Part shown: piece by piece, positions 33,754 through 44,400 of the stretch | How positions within the stretch are numbered: the first letter of the stretch is position 1 | Layout of the letters: every line of letters starts with the position of its first letter | From: an uncultured Holdemanella sp. | Lineage (GTDB): Bacteria; Bacillota_I; Bacilli_A; Erysipelotrichales; Erysipelotrichaceae | Direction of reading: 5' to 3' | Length of the DNA: 64,000 nt | Assembly: GCF_934754935.1 (NCBI RefSeq) | Contig: NZ_CAKVJB010000002.1 | Span: forward strand, 42,108 to 106,107 | Program-made: the position numbers and the translations under genes | The notes under the pieces: model-generated | The model's input: only the letters and a program-made list of their open reading frames with translations | Database searches by the model: none | What the model was told of the DNA's origin: nothing

Positions 33754-34075
33754 TATCAATATCCTCAACTTCTTGATACAAGCCAAAAAGCGGATCCTGT
33801 GTATCAACTTCGTCCACATCTTCTTCATAACTGTCAATTGCGTAAACAATATATTCTACAATATCACTAAACATATTTTGTTGTACTTGTTCTAAAGCTT
33901 TAATTCCTTCTTCATAAGAAATTGCATCCAAAATATTTGTAGAAGATTCTCTACGATACATATATTCTGTAATTGCGTCTTCTACAGTTTCAAACATTAA
34001 CAATTGTGCCTGGACAATTTGTTTGTCTTCAGCTTTTAAATTTGAATAATTATAAATTCTAGTGTTGTAAGTCAT
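33746..34075 (-). CDS. Hypothetical acidic protein
   Basis: The 109-residue protein starts MTYNTRIYNYSNLKAEDK and has a very acidic C-terminus (YEEDVDEVDTQD). ATG 34075 follows GGAGG by 8 nt, which excludes the earlier in-frame start. It overlaps the upstream gene by 17 nt. Acidic small proteins of ICEs are sometimes DNA mimics, but nothing specific supports that here. Confidence 0.55.
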   Translation of the reverse strand: MTYNTRIYNYSNLKAEDKQIVQAQLLMFETVEDAITEYMYRRESSTNILDAISYEEGIKALEQVQQNMFSDIVEYIVYAIDSYEEDVDEVDTQDPLFGLYQEVEDIDNE

Positions 34076-34607
34076 TCTTTTTTCCTCCTTTTGACTTAGG
34101 TTTTTCCATTTCCATCTCATCTAATTCAACAGAATAAACACGATCATTTTGTTGCTCTTTAAATATCTGAGCCATCAATTCACTATCATTCTTTGTTGCT
34201 TCGTATGAATCCAAATATGCATTATCAACTAAATGGAATTTTTTCTTTTGTGTTTTCTCACTTTCCACTAATTCTGTGGCCGTTATCTTTAATGCTGCTT
34301 CTTCATTTAGTTCCAAGCTATCTGGAGTCTTATTCAAATCCATCAACAACAGTGTTTCATTAAACAAGATGGGTTCTTCCTCTTTTAATGTTTTCATTTG
34401 TTTAAACATAATATTTAAAAATTGCTTTTTTACCTGATCATTGACTAGTACCTCAACCGGCTGATCTAAAATATCTTTATAATGCTTTGATGGCACTACG
34501 GTTGGTTGTTTTGTGTCTGGATTGATATATGCATAAGTCATACGACTAATATTTTCACAGACCTCTTTGATCTTCATTTTTTGAAATAAATCAAATTGTT
34601 TATTCAA
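34059..34607 (-). CDS. Hypothetical ICE protein, 182 aa
   Basis: The protein is charged, soluble and mainly helical, with a basic C-terminus KPKSKGGKKNDLQH. It has no visible enzyme motif. It overlaps the gene that follows by 17 nt and lies downstream of a toxin-antitoxin pair. The family is not recognised. Confidence 0.55.
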   Translation of the reverse strand: MNKQFDLFQKMKIKEVCENISRMTYAYINPDTKQPTVVPSKHYKDILDQPVEVLVNDQVKKQFLNIMFKQMKTLKEEEPILFNETLLLMDLNKTPDSLELNEEAALKITATELVESEKTQKKKFHLVDNAYLDSYEATKNDSELMAQIFKEQQNDRVYSVELDEMEMEKPKSKGGKKNDLQH

Positions 34608-34673
34608 ATTAATCCACCTCTTTCTAAATTTGTGTAATAAAAAAGAGAAAGCGTAAACTTTCTCAAAAAAAAA

Positions 34674-34988
34674 TTATTTAATTTTATTTTCGTAATCTTG
34701 TAATTGATGATAAATACCATCTATAAAAACTATTGAATTTTCAGTACGGTACAATAAGAAATATTTAGTTTTATCTAAATTCAATCTTCGATATCCCTTG
34801 CTTCGAAGTCTCGGATTCAAACACAATTGAAATGACTCAGCAGAATTACTTAATACGAACTTTCCATTTTCAACAGAATCGATAAAATGATTTGCCGCTT
34901 GTATATTACGCAAGTGAAAAAGAAGATATTCTACAATAGAATCCATATCTTCCATTGCATTTTCAGTAAATATTACTTTATAATCCAT
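34674..34988 (-). CDS. RelE/ParE-family toxin
   Basis: The 104-residue protein has the RelE/ParE fold: start YKVIFTENAMEDMDSIVEYL, middle RLRSKGYRRLNLDKTKYFLLYRTENSIVFIDGIYH. Such toxins cleave mRNA at the ribosome or poison gyrase. It overlaps the RelB/DinJ-like antitoxin gene by 11 nt. The pair would stabilise the ICE in the host. Confidence 0.85.
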   Translation of the reverse strand: MDYKVIFTENAMEDMDSIVEYLLFHLRNIQAANHFIDSVENGKFVLSNSAESFQLCLNPRLRSKGYRRLNLDKTKYFLLYRTENSIVFIDGIYHQLQDYENKIK

Positions 34989-35271
34989 ATTTATTTCTAA
35001 TGCTATCTATTGCTATATCTGCATCTATTACTTTGCCTTCTCTAGATTGAACTCTAGAAGAAGCAAGTCTATCCAAAAACTCATCTTCTGTCATAATTTT
35101 CATTTCTTTTGTTTTATTGAATTTTTTAATTTCAAAAGGAATTCCATCATAAGCAACTGCTTGAGTTAAAAACATGCGAATTGCACTCGTTGTATCTGTA
35201 CCTAATTCCTTAAATAATGCATCTGCCTTAGACTTTAAATCATCATCCACCCTTACTTGAATAGTAGACAT
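34978..35271 (-). CDS. RelB/DinJ-family antitoxin
   Basis: The 97-residue protein starts STIQVRVDDDLKSKADALFKELG and has SAIRMFLTQAVAYDGIPFEI, the ribbon-helix-helix signature of RelB/DinJ antitoxins. The C-terminal part binds the toxin. GGAGG lies upstream of the ATG. Autoregulation of the promoter at about 35300 is expected for this family. Confidence 0.88.
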   Translation of the reverse strand: MSTIQVRVDDDLKSKADALFKELGTDTTSAIRMFLTQAVAYDGIPFEIKKFNKTKEMKIMTEDEFLDRLASSRVQSREGKVIDADIAIDSIRNKYGL

Positions 35272-35396
35272 ACAGCATCACCTCCACATTTAAATTATAT
35301 GCAATTTCATTGCTATTGTACATAAAAAGTATTACTTATTAATTACAGTTACATTATTTTGTATCCAATAGGATCTGAATGATTCATTTGTCAAAT

Positions 35397-36338
35397 TTAT
35401 AAATCAGTCGATAGCAACAGACTTTTATGAATTAATTCCTCATTTACATCTTTAAAGTTCACAGGATGATTATCAAAACATTGATATTTACGTCTTGCAA
35501 TCATCATAATCTTTTGTGTTGCACCTCTACCTACTTCATCATTATCCAAATGCAAAACAATAATTTGAACATTGGGATTTCTTTCTAAAAAGGCATTTAA
35601 TGCTATTGGCATATCAGCTTCCGTCTTTGCTGCTATCTTTTCACAAGCTCCACCTAAAGATAAGTAATTAAAAGACTTGTAATCAACATCCTCCATTTTT
35701 AATAGTGTCATATAAGACAACAAATCAATGACTGCTTCAAAAACATGAAGAACATTGCTTTCTTTATTTTGATAATTAAAACTAAAAGCCTTATTGCTTC
35801 CTGTATGTTCTAATTTAAAATCTTTAAATATATTTCGCTTAAATGCATAAGCAGGCATATCACCATCGTATCCAACAAACACAGCATTTCGAAAATTTGC
35901 TGACTGATAAAGCATCCCTTTAGAAATAAAATAATCAACAATTTCTCTATCTATTTTTCGTGTTTCACACAAATAACGAATCACTAAATTATTGTTTTTA
36001 TCTTTCTCAGGAAGCTCGAATGGTTTAGTTTCTTTTTTATGATAATACGTAACAACTGGATCACTAATATTCATTAAACTTGCTAAATAGTTACACGCTT
36101 CTTTAAAATCATATCCTTCTACAGCAATCAAATAATCCAATGCAGTCGTACCACCTACACCTTGCGACCACCAATACCACTTACCGTTTGAAAAGTGCAA
36201 TGATTCATGTTCTCTATGATAGTAATCCTTCTTTCCATTTTTTACTAATAGTGAAGGATGATAGTTATTTAAATAATCAAATGCCGATAGTGTCCTAACA
36301 TTTTCAAGAACCGATTTCCGAATAAACTTTTTGCTCAT
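35397..36338 (-). CDS. DUF3991/TOPRIM primase-like protein
   Basis: The 313-residue protein has an N-terminal DUF3991 segment (HESLHFSNGKWYWWSQGVGGTTALDYL, about 44-70). A TOPRIM-like region follows, with VFEAVIDLLSY and IIVLHLDNDEVGRGA (about 200-275), the acidic metal site. Such proteins occur in Tn1549-like ICEs and may prime or process transferred DNA. It overlaps the ArdC-like gene by 4 nt. Confidence 0.75.
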   Translation of the reverse strand: MSKKFIRKSVLENVRTLSAFDYLNNYHPSLLVKNGKKDYYHREHESLHFSNGKWYWWSQGVGGTTALDYLIAVEGYDFKEACNYLASLMNISDPVVTYYHKKETKPFELPEKDKNNNLVIRYLCETRKIDREIVDYFISKGMLYQSANFRNAVFVGYDGDMPAYAFKRNIFKDFKLEHTGSNKAFSFNYQNKESNVLHVFEAVIDLLSYMTLLKMEDVDYKSFNYLSLGGACEKIAAKTEADMPIALNAFLERNPNVQIIVLHLDNDEVGRGATQKIMMIARRKYQCFDNHPVNFKDVNEELIHKSLLLSTDL

Positions 36339-38014
36339 TTTTCCAACTCCTTTAGTTTAGGGGCCACCATTCCAATACCATTCTGTTTACAAAAGCTTCT
36401 TACGGCATTTGGATTTTCTTTGATAGAAAGTTCTTTGCCTTCCGTATAAATAGTTTGTACTTTATACTTTTGATCAACAACATTTGTGAGCCATTCATGC
36501 ATAAAATGATTCAGTTCTCGAGCACGAGTTGAATCTCCATCTACTCTTTCAAAGTATTGAAGTGAATCCTGCTGATAGGTCTGTGGATATAGCATCCTGT
36601 TCTTTTTATCGACAGTAAATTCGACATCTGGATCAGCCATCACATCACCATTTAAAACATAGTTATGAGCCATAGCCAATCGATCATCACCAATAATTTC
36701 GATATTTAAATCCATATAATTAGGTGTTCCATATTTCATATAATATGCACTGTTTGTTAATAACGGACTGGCTATTTTTTCGAATAACTCATAGTTTCTT
36801 CTTTCAATCGAATGATCCATAAACCAGGATTGTTTTGGATCAAATTCTTCATTCATAAATGCATCATAACAAGCACTATGCAAAGCAAATTGATAGACTT
36901 CATTATTCTGATACAAATGATCTTGTACTCTATATTCTTTGTTATCTGTTAAAAGATTCGATATTTCTTGATCAATCGTTTCATGAATATCTGAGGTTGT
37001 AATATTTGAATCTGACATAACTTCTTTATACTTTTCCATCATGGATACAATTTTAAGTACAATATCATGATTCAATTCTTCCATTTCCACTGGAGTAATA
37101 TATTGATTTTCCTTTTCTAACATATGCAAATTCTCCTTAAACACAGGTTCTATTAGTTCGATCATTTCGTGTGCTTTACTCTGAATGTTTACTAAAATAG
37201 ATTTCAATTCACTGTAATCCTTGTTGGCATAAGACGCGATATAGCCAAATGAATATTCAGAAGTATCAATTCCAAAATGATCACAAATAACAAAAGCCAA
37301 CGATTCTGCTTCAATTTCTCGTTGGCTTTGGTTTTTATCAGTTTCTTTATGAAGTATGCTATGAGCATACTCATGTATTAATGTTTTTGCGGTTTGTAAA
37401 TCCTCTAAATCCTTATTAATGACAATCTTATCTTTCCTTGGCGAATAATATCCTTTAGCCCCAGTCATAAAACTAAGATCTTCAGTTTCTGTTTTAAATT
37501 CAATTGGTATTGTACATACAGACTGTATAGTTTGAATAATTGCTTTCACTTCATTACTAGAACCTGTCAAATCATGCACTAAAGATGGAAGAGGATCTCC
37601 TGAAGTTTGTGAAATATCAAAGACTGTCGTTGTCTTAAAATGAGTCAGATTAACTACACGCATTTCCTGGACTGGATTTCCAGATTCATCTAAAATCACA
37701 TTTCCATTCTCGTCGTGTTTATTCATTAATCTATCTTCTTTCGTTGTAACCGGAGCTAGAATCATCAATCCTTTTTCACCCTTATTTACATGACGATTAA
37801 AGTTTGTCTGCCAGGCACGATATCCAGCTACCAAACTAGCCTCCGGCTTCTGCGACAATATTAATAATGTGTTATTCAAGGAATAACTATGAAACTTACT
37901 TAAACAGGATAGATACCGTTTAAAAGATTCAGAAGAATAAACATCCTTTACTCCCTGCTCAATCATCGAAAAAGCCTGTTTAGTTTTCTCATCTTGAGGT
38001 TTAAATTCTGCCAT
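36335..38014 (-). CDS. ArdC-like antirestriction protein with metallopeptidase domain
   Basis: The 559-residue protein has an N-terminal ArdC/DUF1738 domain (SKFHSYSLNNTLLILSQKP and GYRAWQTNFNRHVNKGEKGL, about 40-100). A zinc peptidase motif HEYAH (near 215-219 in TLIHEYAHSILH) follows. The C-terminal half is a helical domain of ICE proteins. ArdC protects incoming DNA from host restriction. It is the first gene of the transfer operon. Confidence 0.8.
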   Translation of the reverse strand: MAEFKPQDEKTKQAFSMIEQGVKDVYSSESFKRYLSCLSKFHSYSLNNTLLILSQKPEASLVAGYRAWQTNFNRHVNKGEKGLMILAPVTTKEDRLMNKHDENGNVILDESGNPVQEMRVVNLTHFKTTTVFDISQTSGDPLPSLVHDLTGSSNEVKAIIQTIQSVCTIPIEFKTETEDLSFMTGAKGYYSPRKDKIVINKDLEDLQTAKTLIHEYAHSILHKETDKNQSQREIEAESLAFVICDHFGIDTSEYSFGYIASYANKDYSELKSILVNIQSKAHEMIELIEPVFKENLHMLEKENQYITPVEMEELNHDIVLKIVSMMEKYKEVMSDSNITTSDIHETIDQEISNLLTDNKEYRVQDHLYQNNEVYQFALHSACYDAFMNEEFDPKQSWFMDHSIERRNYELFEKIASPLLTNSAYYMKYGTPNYMDLNIEIIGDDRLAMAHNYVLNGDVMADPDVEFTVDKKNRMLYPQTYQQDSLQYFERVDGDSTRARELNHFMHEWLTNVVDQKYKVQTIYTEGKELSIKENPNAVRSFCKQNGIGMVAPKLKELEK

Positions 38015-38044
38015 TACATCACCATCCTCCCTAAATCAAGCAAA

Positions 38045-38072
38045 AAGAAAAGCATCTATTCATATAGACGCT
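38045..38072 (-). terminator. Terminator upstream of the transfer operon
   Basis: On the minus strand AGCGTCTATATGAATAGATGCT forms an 8- to 9-bp stem with one mismatch, followed by TTTCTTTTTG. It would stop transcripts entering from the right-hand module. Confidence 0.7.
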
Positions 38073-38312
38073 CCTTTTCCTCTTGTTCTTTTAATATTTT
38101 TTCAACTTTTCTTTTCTCTTCTTCCATTAATCAACGTGGTTTAAAAACTTCATGAGATTTTTCAATCCAATATTATTTTGCTTCTTCAGAGAATCCCAAT
38201 TTTATTTCCTTACTCACGCAAATATAGCCTCCATTTCAATAGTATTTTCATTTTACAAACTGTATGCTTTTCAAACTAAGAATCTTTTAACTTTTTAAAT
38301 TTTTACATAGCA
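38073..38312. other. Gap with a decayed reading frame
   Basis: The minus strand carries short frames such as one ending MEEEKRKVEKILKEQEEKERLYE just before the terminator. It lacks a complete gene and looks like leftovers of a deleted one. Confidence 0.4.
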
Positions 38313-38654
38313 CTAATTTTCCAATTTTATTTCTCCTAATGAAATAAGATCTCTAAACACATTTTCTATTGAGCTATTGCTAAGTGAGGTGCAAAGTTCC
38401 CGAATATCCCGCTTATTGAAACGACCTATTTTATACATACTTGCTTTTCTTACCATTTCTAGAGCAGAAAGTCCAGTTTCAACGAGGGAAAAACGATTCT
38501 CAAAATCTTTGTAGACTTCAAGAATGGTTCCAAGTAAATACTTAATGAATGGATAAATGTCTATATTTGAACTAAAGAACCTAAAATCAAAGTAATATAG
38601 GTTTAGTTTTGTAGACCACCATGGAAGGATTGTTTGTCCTATTACGCCCATCAC
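38313..38654 (-). pseudogene. C-terminal remnant of a Fic-family protein
   Basis: The 113-codon frame has the C-terminal pattern of Fic AMP-transferase family proteins. A segment with YPFIKYLLGTILEVYKDFENRF is followed by a winged helix FNKRDIRELCTSLSNSSIENVFRDL. The Fic catalytic motif HxFxDGNGR is missing and no ribosome site precedes the first ATG. It is probably the tail of a lost gene. Confidence 0.55.
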
Positions 38655-38726
38655 AGTCGATATAATAAAAATCAGAAAATATTCATTTTAAGCTTAACTT
38701 TCATACAAAAGCCTCAAATTAATTCA

Positions 38727-38957
38727 TCATGATTTCTTTAATTCTTCCTTATATAATTCAACAATATAAGAAGGTCCATTGCACCAAAGTCTTGTTGCTG
38801 GATCATATAATGCTTTTCCTGTCTTTGAACATAAAAAATCTGTTAGTACATCATTTCTGTTTTTACCTGTATCAGCTACAATTTCATCTATTACCATAGT
38901 TATTAATAAGTCAATTGTATAGTCCATTTTTTCTTTCGAGATTTTTACTTCAGCCAT
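38727..38957 (-). CDS. DUF3791-family protein (second copy)
   Basis: The 76-residue protein fits DUF3791: an N-terminal helix pair (YTIDLLITMVIDEIVADTGKN) and a C-terminal SYIVELYKEEL. It overlaps the DUF3990 gene by 13 nt. DUF3791 and DUF3990 genes are often neighbours and may form a toxin-antitoxin-like unit. Confidence 0.65.
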   Translation of the reverse strand: MAEVKISKEKMDYTIDLLITMVIDEIVADTGKNRNDVLTDFLCSKTGKALYDPATRLWCNGPSYIVELYKEELKKS

Positions 38958-39511
38958 ATCTTTTCACCACCCACAAATTTTAGACACTCAATAGCTGCTT
39001 CCGTTTTGAAACAATACTGATTTTCTAGTTTGTTAGGTAATAATTGTTTTATGCAAAAATCATCCGCTTCTTTTTCGCCTACTATTCCAAATGCACCCGC
39101 AAGGTAAGCTGTGAGGGTAGCGTTTGTTGCATCATCTGCAATTTTACCAACAATCACGTCATATTTTTTCATTTTTTGTTCTACATCCATAAAAAATTTC
39201 TTTTTTCGATGTGCAGCAATGCAATGCAACCAATTTATATCTGCTTTTTCAAAAACATGAGTATTAAGCTGAGGGGATAGTTTTAGTTCATAAATTGAAA
39301 TATATCCATATTTTTGATTTTCATTAATCATGCCTGTTGCTAATGCTTTAACTATAGAAGTTTTCAAAAAGCTTTCTGCTTGTTTTTTTGATGTAGTTAA
39401 ATAAAAACCTTGTCCAAAATCTTTTCTTTTCGCACATTTATAAAGATCAGGTTGTCTTACTTCACAATAACTTCCATGATAAAGGATGAGCCCATTTTTC
39501 AATTCAAGCAT
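38945..39511 (-). CDS. DUF3990-family protein (ADP-ribosyltransferase-like)
   Basis: The 188-residue protein starts GLILYHGSYCEVRQPDL and contains KRKDFGQGFYLTTSKKQAESF, the hallmark of DUF3990. This family resembles the ADP-ribosyltransferase fold: a HG motif, then an aromatic-T pattern. It is flanked on both sides by DUF3791 genes, all overlapping. A toxin role is inferred from this context. Confidence 0.7.
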   Translation of the reverse strand: MLELKNGLILYHGSYCEVRQPDLYKCAKRKDFGQGFYLTTSKKQAESFLKTSIVKALATGMINENQKYGYISIYELKLSPQLNTHVFEKADINWLHCIAAHRKKKFFMDVEQKMKKYDVIVGKIADDATNATLTAYLAGAFGIVGEKEADDFCIKQLLPNKLENQYCFKTEAAIECLKFVGGEKIWLK

Positions 39512-39728
39512 AGAATTTCATCTCCTTTTTCTCAAGATAATCTTTGATATCCTCAAGAACAACTTCATCGCTTTCACAATGAAAAATTCCATAACATTTC
39601 TCTATATATTCAAGAACATTGGCTTTCTGGAATAAATCTATAATTTGTTCAATTGTCATGTGCCATTCTTCTGCAGCCAATCTAATAATTCTTGTTTGCA
39701 TAAAAGTAATTTCTTCTTTTTCACTCAT
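39504..39728 (-). CDS. DUF3791-family protein (first copy)
   Basis: The 74-residue protein has the DUF3791 pattern MQTRIIRLAAEEWHMTIEQIIDLFQKANVLEYIEKCYGIFH. ATG 39728 follows GGGAGGA by 7 nt, which rules out the longer frame. It overlaps the DUF3990 gene by 8 nt. It shows little identity to the second DUF3791 copy. Confidence 0.7.
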   Translation of the reverse strand: MSEKEEITFMQTRIIRLAAEEWHMTIEQIIDLFQKANVLEYIEKCYGIFHCESDEVVLEDIKDYLEKKEMKFYA

Positions 39729-39982
39729 TATAGATTCCTCCCAATTTAATAACAGCATTTAGTTCTAAAATATCAAATGTTTAAATTATAAATTTACATT
39801 GTTAGAACTCATTGTCTTTATTGATGACAAAGTATAATATACTCTTTAAAAGTTACATTAATATTTTAGCATTTCTAATATATTAAATACTACTTTCATT
39901 TGATAAAACTAGCATATTTATTAGCATTCACGCAAAAATCAATGTTACGAATATCCATCAAGTTCTCACATACTTGAAGTTG

Positions 39983-40597
39983 TCATTCCAAAACCAGGAC
40001 ACCAGCGCAACCGGACATTTGTGTAAATGAAAGAGCCGGAAAATCTTTTCTCAGTTCTTCAACGACAAAGTAGATTTCATCATTATCCCATGTGTCTCCT
40101 GCCTTCAATTTACACTGTTCTAAATCCTTTTGTGTTTCAAAGGCAACATCGCCGATTATAATTTTACCGTTTTCCTTTAAGTGATTGCGCAATTCTAGAA
40201 AGAAATCTTTCTTTTGATTATCCGTCAAATGATGCAAAGAGTATGTCGCAACAATGTAATCATATTGAAAGTTACGTAATGGTTCGACAAGCTCTTTCGA
40301 AAAGTCCCCCTGATATAAATGTGCATTGGGCATTTTCTCAGATGCCAGCTCAATCATCCTAGATGAAAAGTCCTGTCCATATATGGTACACCCTTGCTCA
40401 TATAGCTTTGTTGTTAATGTACCTGTCCCAAACCCAATATCCAAAACAATAGCATTTTCAGTTTTCATTATAGTCTGAAAAATGAATCCAAGTACCTTTT
40501 TGTAACCAGCAAAAGGATATGTGTTTTTCTCATCAGAAATGCCGACAGTTTTGTCGTAACCATCTGCCCAAAGATCAAACTCTTTTTTATCTAGCAT
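39983..40597 (-). CDS. Class I SAM-dependent methyltransferase
   Basis: The 204-residue protein has the SAM-binding motif I VLDIGFGTGTLTTKL (about 54-66), motif II acidic residue in YGQDFSSRM, and a motif III-like YDYIVATYSLHHL. It resembles small YrrT-type methyltransferases; the substrate is unknown. ATG 40597 follows GGAGGG by 5 nt. It lies downstream of the sortase gene on the same strand. Confidence 0.8.
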   Translation of the reverse strand: MLDKKEFDLWADGYDKTVGISDEKNTYPFAGYKKVLGFIFQTIMKTENAIVLDIGFGTGTLTTKLYEQGCTIYGQDFSSRMIELASEKMPNAHLYQGDFSKELVEPLRNFQYDYIVATYSLHHLTDNQKKDFFLELRNHLKENGKIIIGDVAFETQKDLEQCKLKAGDTWDNDEIYFVVEELRKDFPALSFTQMSGCAGVLVLE

Positions 40598-40656
40598 ATT
40601 TACTCCCTCCATAACTTCTAATTTATCTAGCTAAATAATATCATACACCTTAGTTT

Positions 40657-41406
40657 TTAAACATTTGCTATATTAACCAATTTAGCTAGAATTACAATTC
40701 TCTTATTGTTACCTCTTGTATCACAAGTAACCAAAGTCATTAATCGATCATCTTTATTTACTGAAACACCAGTCTTATACAATCCCCTATTAATGGAATC
40801 TGATATAAATGCATTAAATGAATTTGTTGAATCCCATTCTGTTTGTGTGAATTCTAAAGAATCGTTCAAGTCATTTAAATCAACATTCATTACTCCAAAT
40901 ATTTGATATGTTCTAGTTTCATCTTCAGTAATAAACTTAAACGTATCATGCTTTTTATAATAGTTCTGATCTATATAACTCATCAAAGGTGTAAAAATAA
41001 TGTTATCCCATTTACTAGAATGGCCATAGATTACAACATTTTTTGAATCTATATTTCCATCTGCCGATACAAATGGTATTCCGGCATTGGCATATTCTTT
41101 GTTGATATTCTTACGAACATAATAATCATTATTTGGGGCTTGTACAATCGGCTCATAAATAATTCGATCATCAAATTCTAAAATACCCACAACATCTTTA
41201 TTTGTTTTTTTCAACAAAGATAAAGAAAGCTCCTTTTCAGAAGCTTTCTCATTTCCTTTAATTGATTCTTTTTTAGTCGTTTTTGTTTCTACATAATAAT
41301 CCGAATAATCATAAGATTTCTTTGCAGTAACCTGATTGTAGATAACTCCACCAATCAATCCCACTACAAGTAGTGCAGCTGCTATTTTTATTCTTTTATA
41401 TTTCAT
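40657..41406 (-). CDS. srtB: Class B sortase
   Basis: The 249-residue transpeptidase has an N-terminal membrane anchor (about 7-24) and catalytic residues His129 (VVIYGHSS), Cys228 (LVTCDT) and Arg236 (with Arg231). The TCD motif marks class B. It starts 6 nt after the stop of the SpaA-like adhesin, its presumed substrate. It would attach or polymerise surface proteins of the donor cell. Confidence 0.9.
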   Translation of the reverse strand: MKYKRIKIAAALLVVGLIGGVIYNQVTAKKSYDYSDYYVETKTTKKESIKGNEKASEKELSLSLLKKTNKDVVGILEFDDRIIYEPIVQAPNNDYYVRKNINKEYANAGIPFVSADGNIDSKNVVIYGHSSKWDNIIFTPLMSYIDQNYYKKHDTFKFITEDETRTYQIFGVMNVDLNDLNDSLEFTQTEWDSTNSFNAFISDSINRGLYKTGVSVNKDDRLMTLVTCDTRGNNKRIVILAKLVNIANV

Positions 41407-41411
41407 ACTAT

Positions 41412-44400
41412 TTATACCCCAGTATTTGGAACAACGATACGTGCATTTTCAAAATAATAAATAATTGTATCAGTTTCCTCATCTGCCTCTACTTTATAAG
41501 CTTTAGACTTATCAGCTAACTGATAAGAAGTAGGTGCTTTAATTTCTTTGAACTCATATTCATGTCCATAAATAGCATCCGCTAATACTGCTTTTCCATC
41601 TTTTACAACATGTTTTGTTACTTTGTCATCTCCAACTTTTCTTGAATAATAAATGTCATCATCAATATCTAAAACAATCTGTTTGTTTTCATCTGTTTTT
41701 ACTGTCTTGATAATTTTAGAGAAGTCTTCTTTTTTAGAGATTTCATACTCTTCATCTTTTTCTTCTCCAGTAATCATCAATTGACCACTTGCTAAAGTAG
41801 TAACATAAGCATCTGCTGTCTTATCATATACTTCAAAAATTGCTCCATTCAAGAAATGATCATGATGATCTTTATCCACTTTATTGACATCTAATTCTAA
41901 ACGGCGTTTTTCATTATAAAGATTCATTGAAACTGTTACAGTAGATTTAGTTGTATCTTCGTCATAATCGAAAGTAAAGTCATGCTTTTCTTCATCCAAT
42001 TTGAAGCCTACATTTGTTTCCAATTCCTTAACATAGTATTCGCCTGTTGGAAGATCCAACTGTTCAATATTCTTACCATCTTCATCAATCGTTAATGTTC
42101 CAACCAATCCATCTGCAGGAATAATTACTTTGTCGTTTAAAGTAATATCATTTTTAGAATATACTCCAAAGACAACATCTTTATATGCATCCTTATCTTC
42201 ATCTTCAAATGTTTTAGTAATCTGCAAATCTAATTTTTGTCTTTCATTTACATAAGATTGTTTGATTTCAACAACATCAATCATCTGACCAGCATATTCA
42301 ATATCAAAGTCATATGTGTTTCCATCTAACACAAAACCAGTTTGCGTTGCTGTTTCTTTAATAGAATACTTACCTAATTGAAGTAAAGCTGAAGTTGTTA
42401 CACCATCCCCTGTTGTAAATGTATCAACTACATCTCCTTTGTGGAACCACACAGTTCCTTCTGGAGTTACAATATCTTCACGTGCTGTAATTTCATACGT
42501 AACACCTGATAAATATTTTTCTTTGTATTCTGGAGTATACAAAGTTCCATAATCTGTTTTAGATTCTTTTGCTCCTGACAACATTTCACCACTCTTTTCC
42601 ACATAGACCTGGCCTTTTTGTGTTTTATTGTCAAAATTCATAAAGATTTCTGTACTAGAACCATCTACATTGATAGGAATCTCTGTATCCTTTAATACAT
42701 AACCATGAGGCGCTTTGAGCTCCACCAATTTATATTCACCATACTTTAATGGAGAAGGCAAATGTACAGATCCATCTTCATCCGTTTTAAATACATCCGT
42801 TGTATATTTTTTAGGATATGTTACTTCTTGTGTTACATAATTTCCATCTGCATCTTTGATTTTAAATTCTACTCCAGCTGCTGGGATACGTTTTCCAGTT
42901 TCACTGTCCGTTTTATAGATAGTCAATTCAGCTTTGATCGTATCATTGTAGATGTTATAGAAATATGTCTTTTGATCTTTGTCGATTTTCACTTCAAACG
43001 GTTCTAAAATATCATAACCAGCTGTTTCGTGTTCTTTAACGATATAAGTTCCATATGGAAGATAGTCACTAATAGCTCGACCATCTTCATCCGTAGTCAA
43101 TGTTGATACGACTTTACCTGTCGATTTTAAAATAATATCAAATTTAAATCCTTCACCAGGCTTTTGAACATTGCTTTGGAATAATCCATATTTCTCTTTA
43201 TCAATCGTTTTCGCAATTTCAATACGTCCTTTAATGACTTGATCTTTAATGGTTGTAGGAAAAGTTGAAGGAGTGTTATCACCTGAATATTCTAAAGTTA
43301 CAGAATTACAATTGTTGTTTGTGAGATATCCTTCAGGAGATGTGACTTCACAAACATTCAATGTTGTTCCAACAGGATACTTTTTAGATTTTACTTTTGA
43401 TCCATTTGTTGTAATGGTTTCAAGTGTATTGCCACTTGTATCTTTAATCGCAAAGGTTGCTCCATTAAATGTGGTATCCCCTTGTGTTTTATTGCTTGTT
43501 TCAGCATCTTGTTTTTCCACTTCAATATCCGCATATATCAAATCAAAATTTAATTTGAAATTTGGTGTTGGATCACTACGAGTAGCCATATAAATGACTT
43601 TTTGATCAGAACCAGCACCATAGATGATATGAACATCTCTTGCGGTTTTTGTACGACCAAAAGTGATTGTCTTATCATAGTTTTCAGACGTAATAGAAAC
43701 AGTTAAGTTATTTCCACTTACAGAGGCATTGATTCCATTGGCATTCGTAATAGAGTAATTACCTAAGGTTCCTTTTGTATCTGTTAAAGTAACAGGTGTA
43801 TTTAAACCCATCGTGATTGTCTGATTATTGAAAGAAGGTCTTCCTTGTGGCTGACTCCTTAAAGCATTGATTGTATTAATTTCACCAGAAACATCTAATG
43901 GAGTTACACCATCTGGTAAATATGGATCATACCATCCAGATACCACTTGCCAAATCAATAGCTGTGTAGCCACATAATAATTGTCTGTTTCATGTCCTGG
44001 ATACGAATACCCATAATAATTGATTTCCCATATAGCTTGTCTTTGACTTTCTGACAAATCATCCCATTTTGTTGTGTTAACAGGATAATCATGGTTTAAA
44101 TCAAACAGTGTATCTGGTTCTATGCAGAACACGATATTTCCATCTACTGTTAATTTTCGAATATAGTCATACCCATAAACTCCCATTCCATTGATTCTAG
44201 CCAATCTTTCAGATGCGAATCCTGGTGTTAATCTAGCATAAGGATTTGTATACATATCTTCATATGCTTCGGGAAACACATTTTCTGCTGTGCCAAGTTC
44301 AGTAATTATTTCTGTGGCTTCACTGTAATCCTCATTGGAATCCGTTTCTTGAGCATGTACAGTAAGCGTATTTGTCATTGAATTCAATATCACAAGTGTT

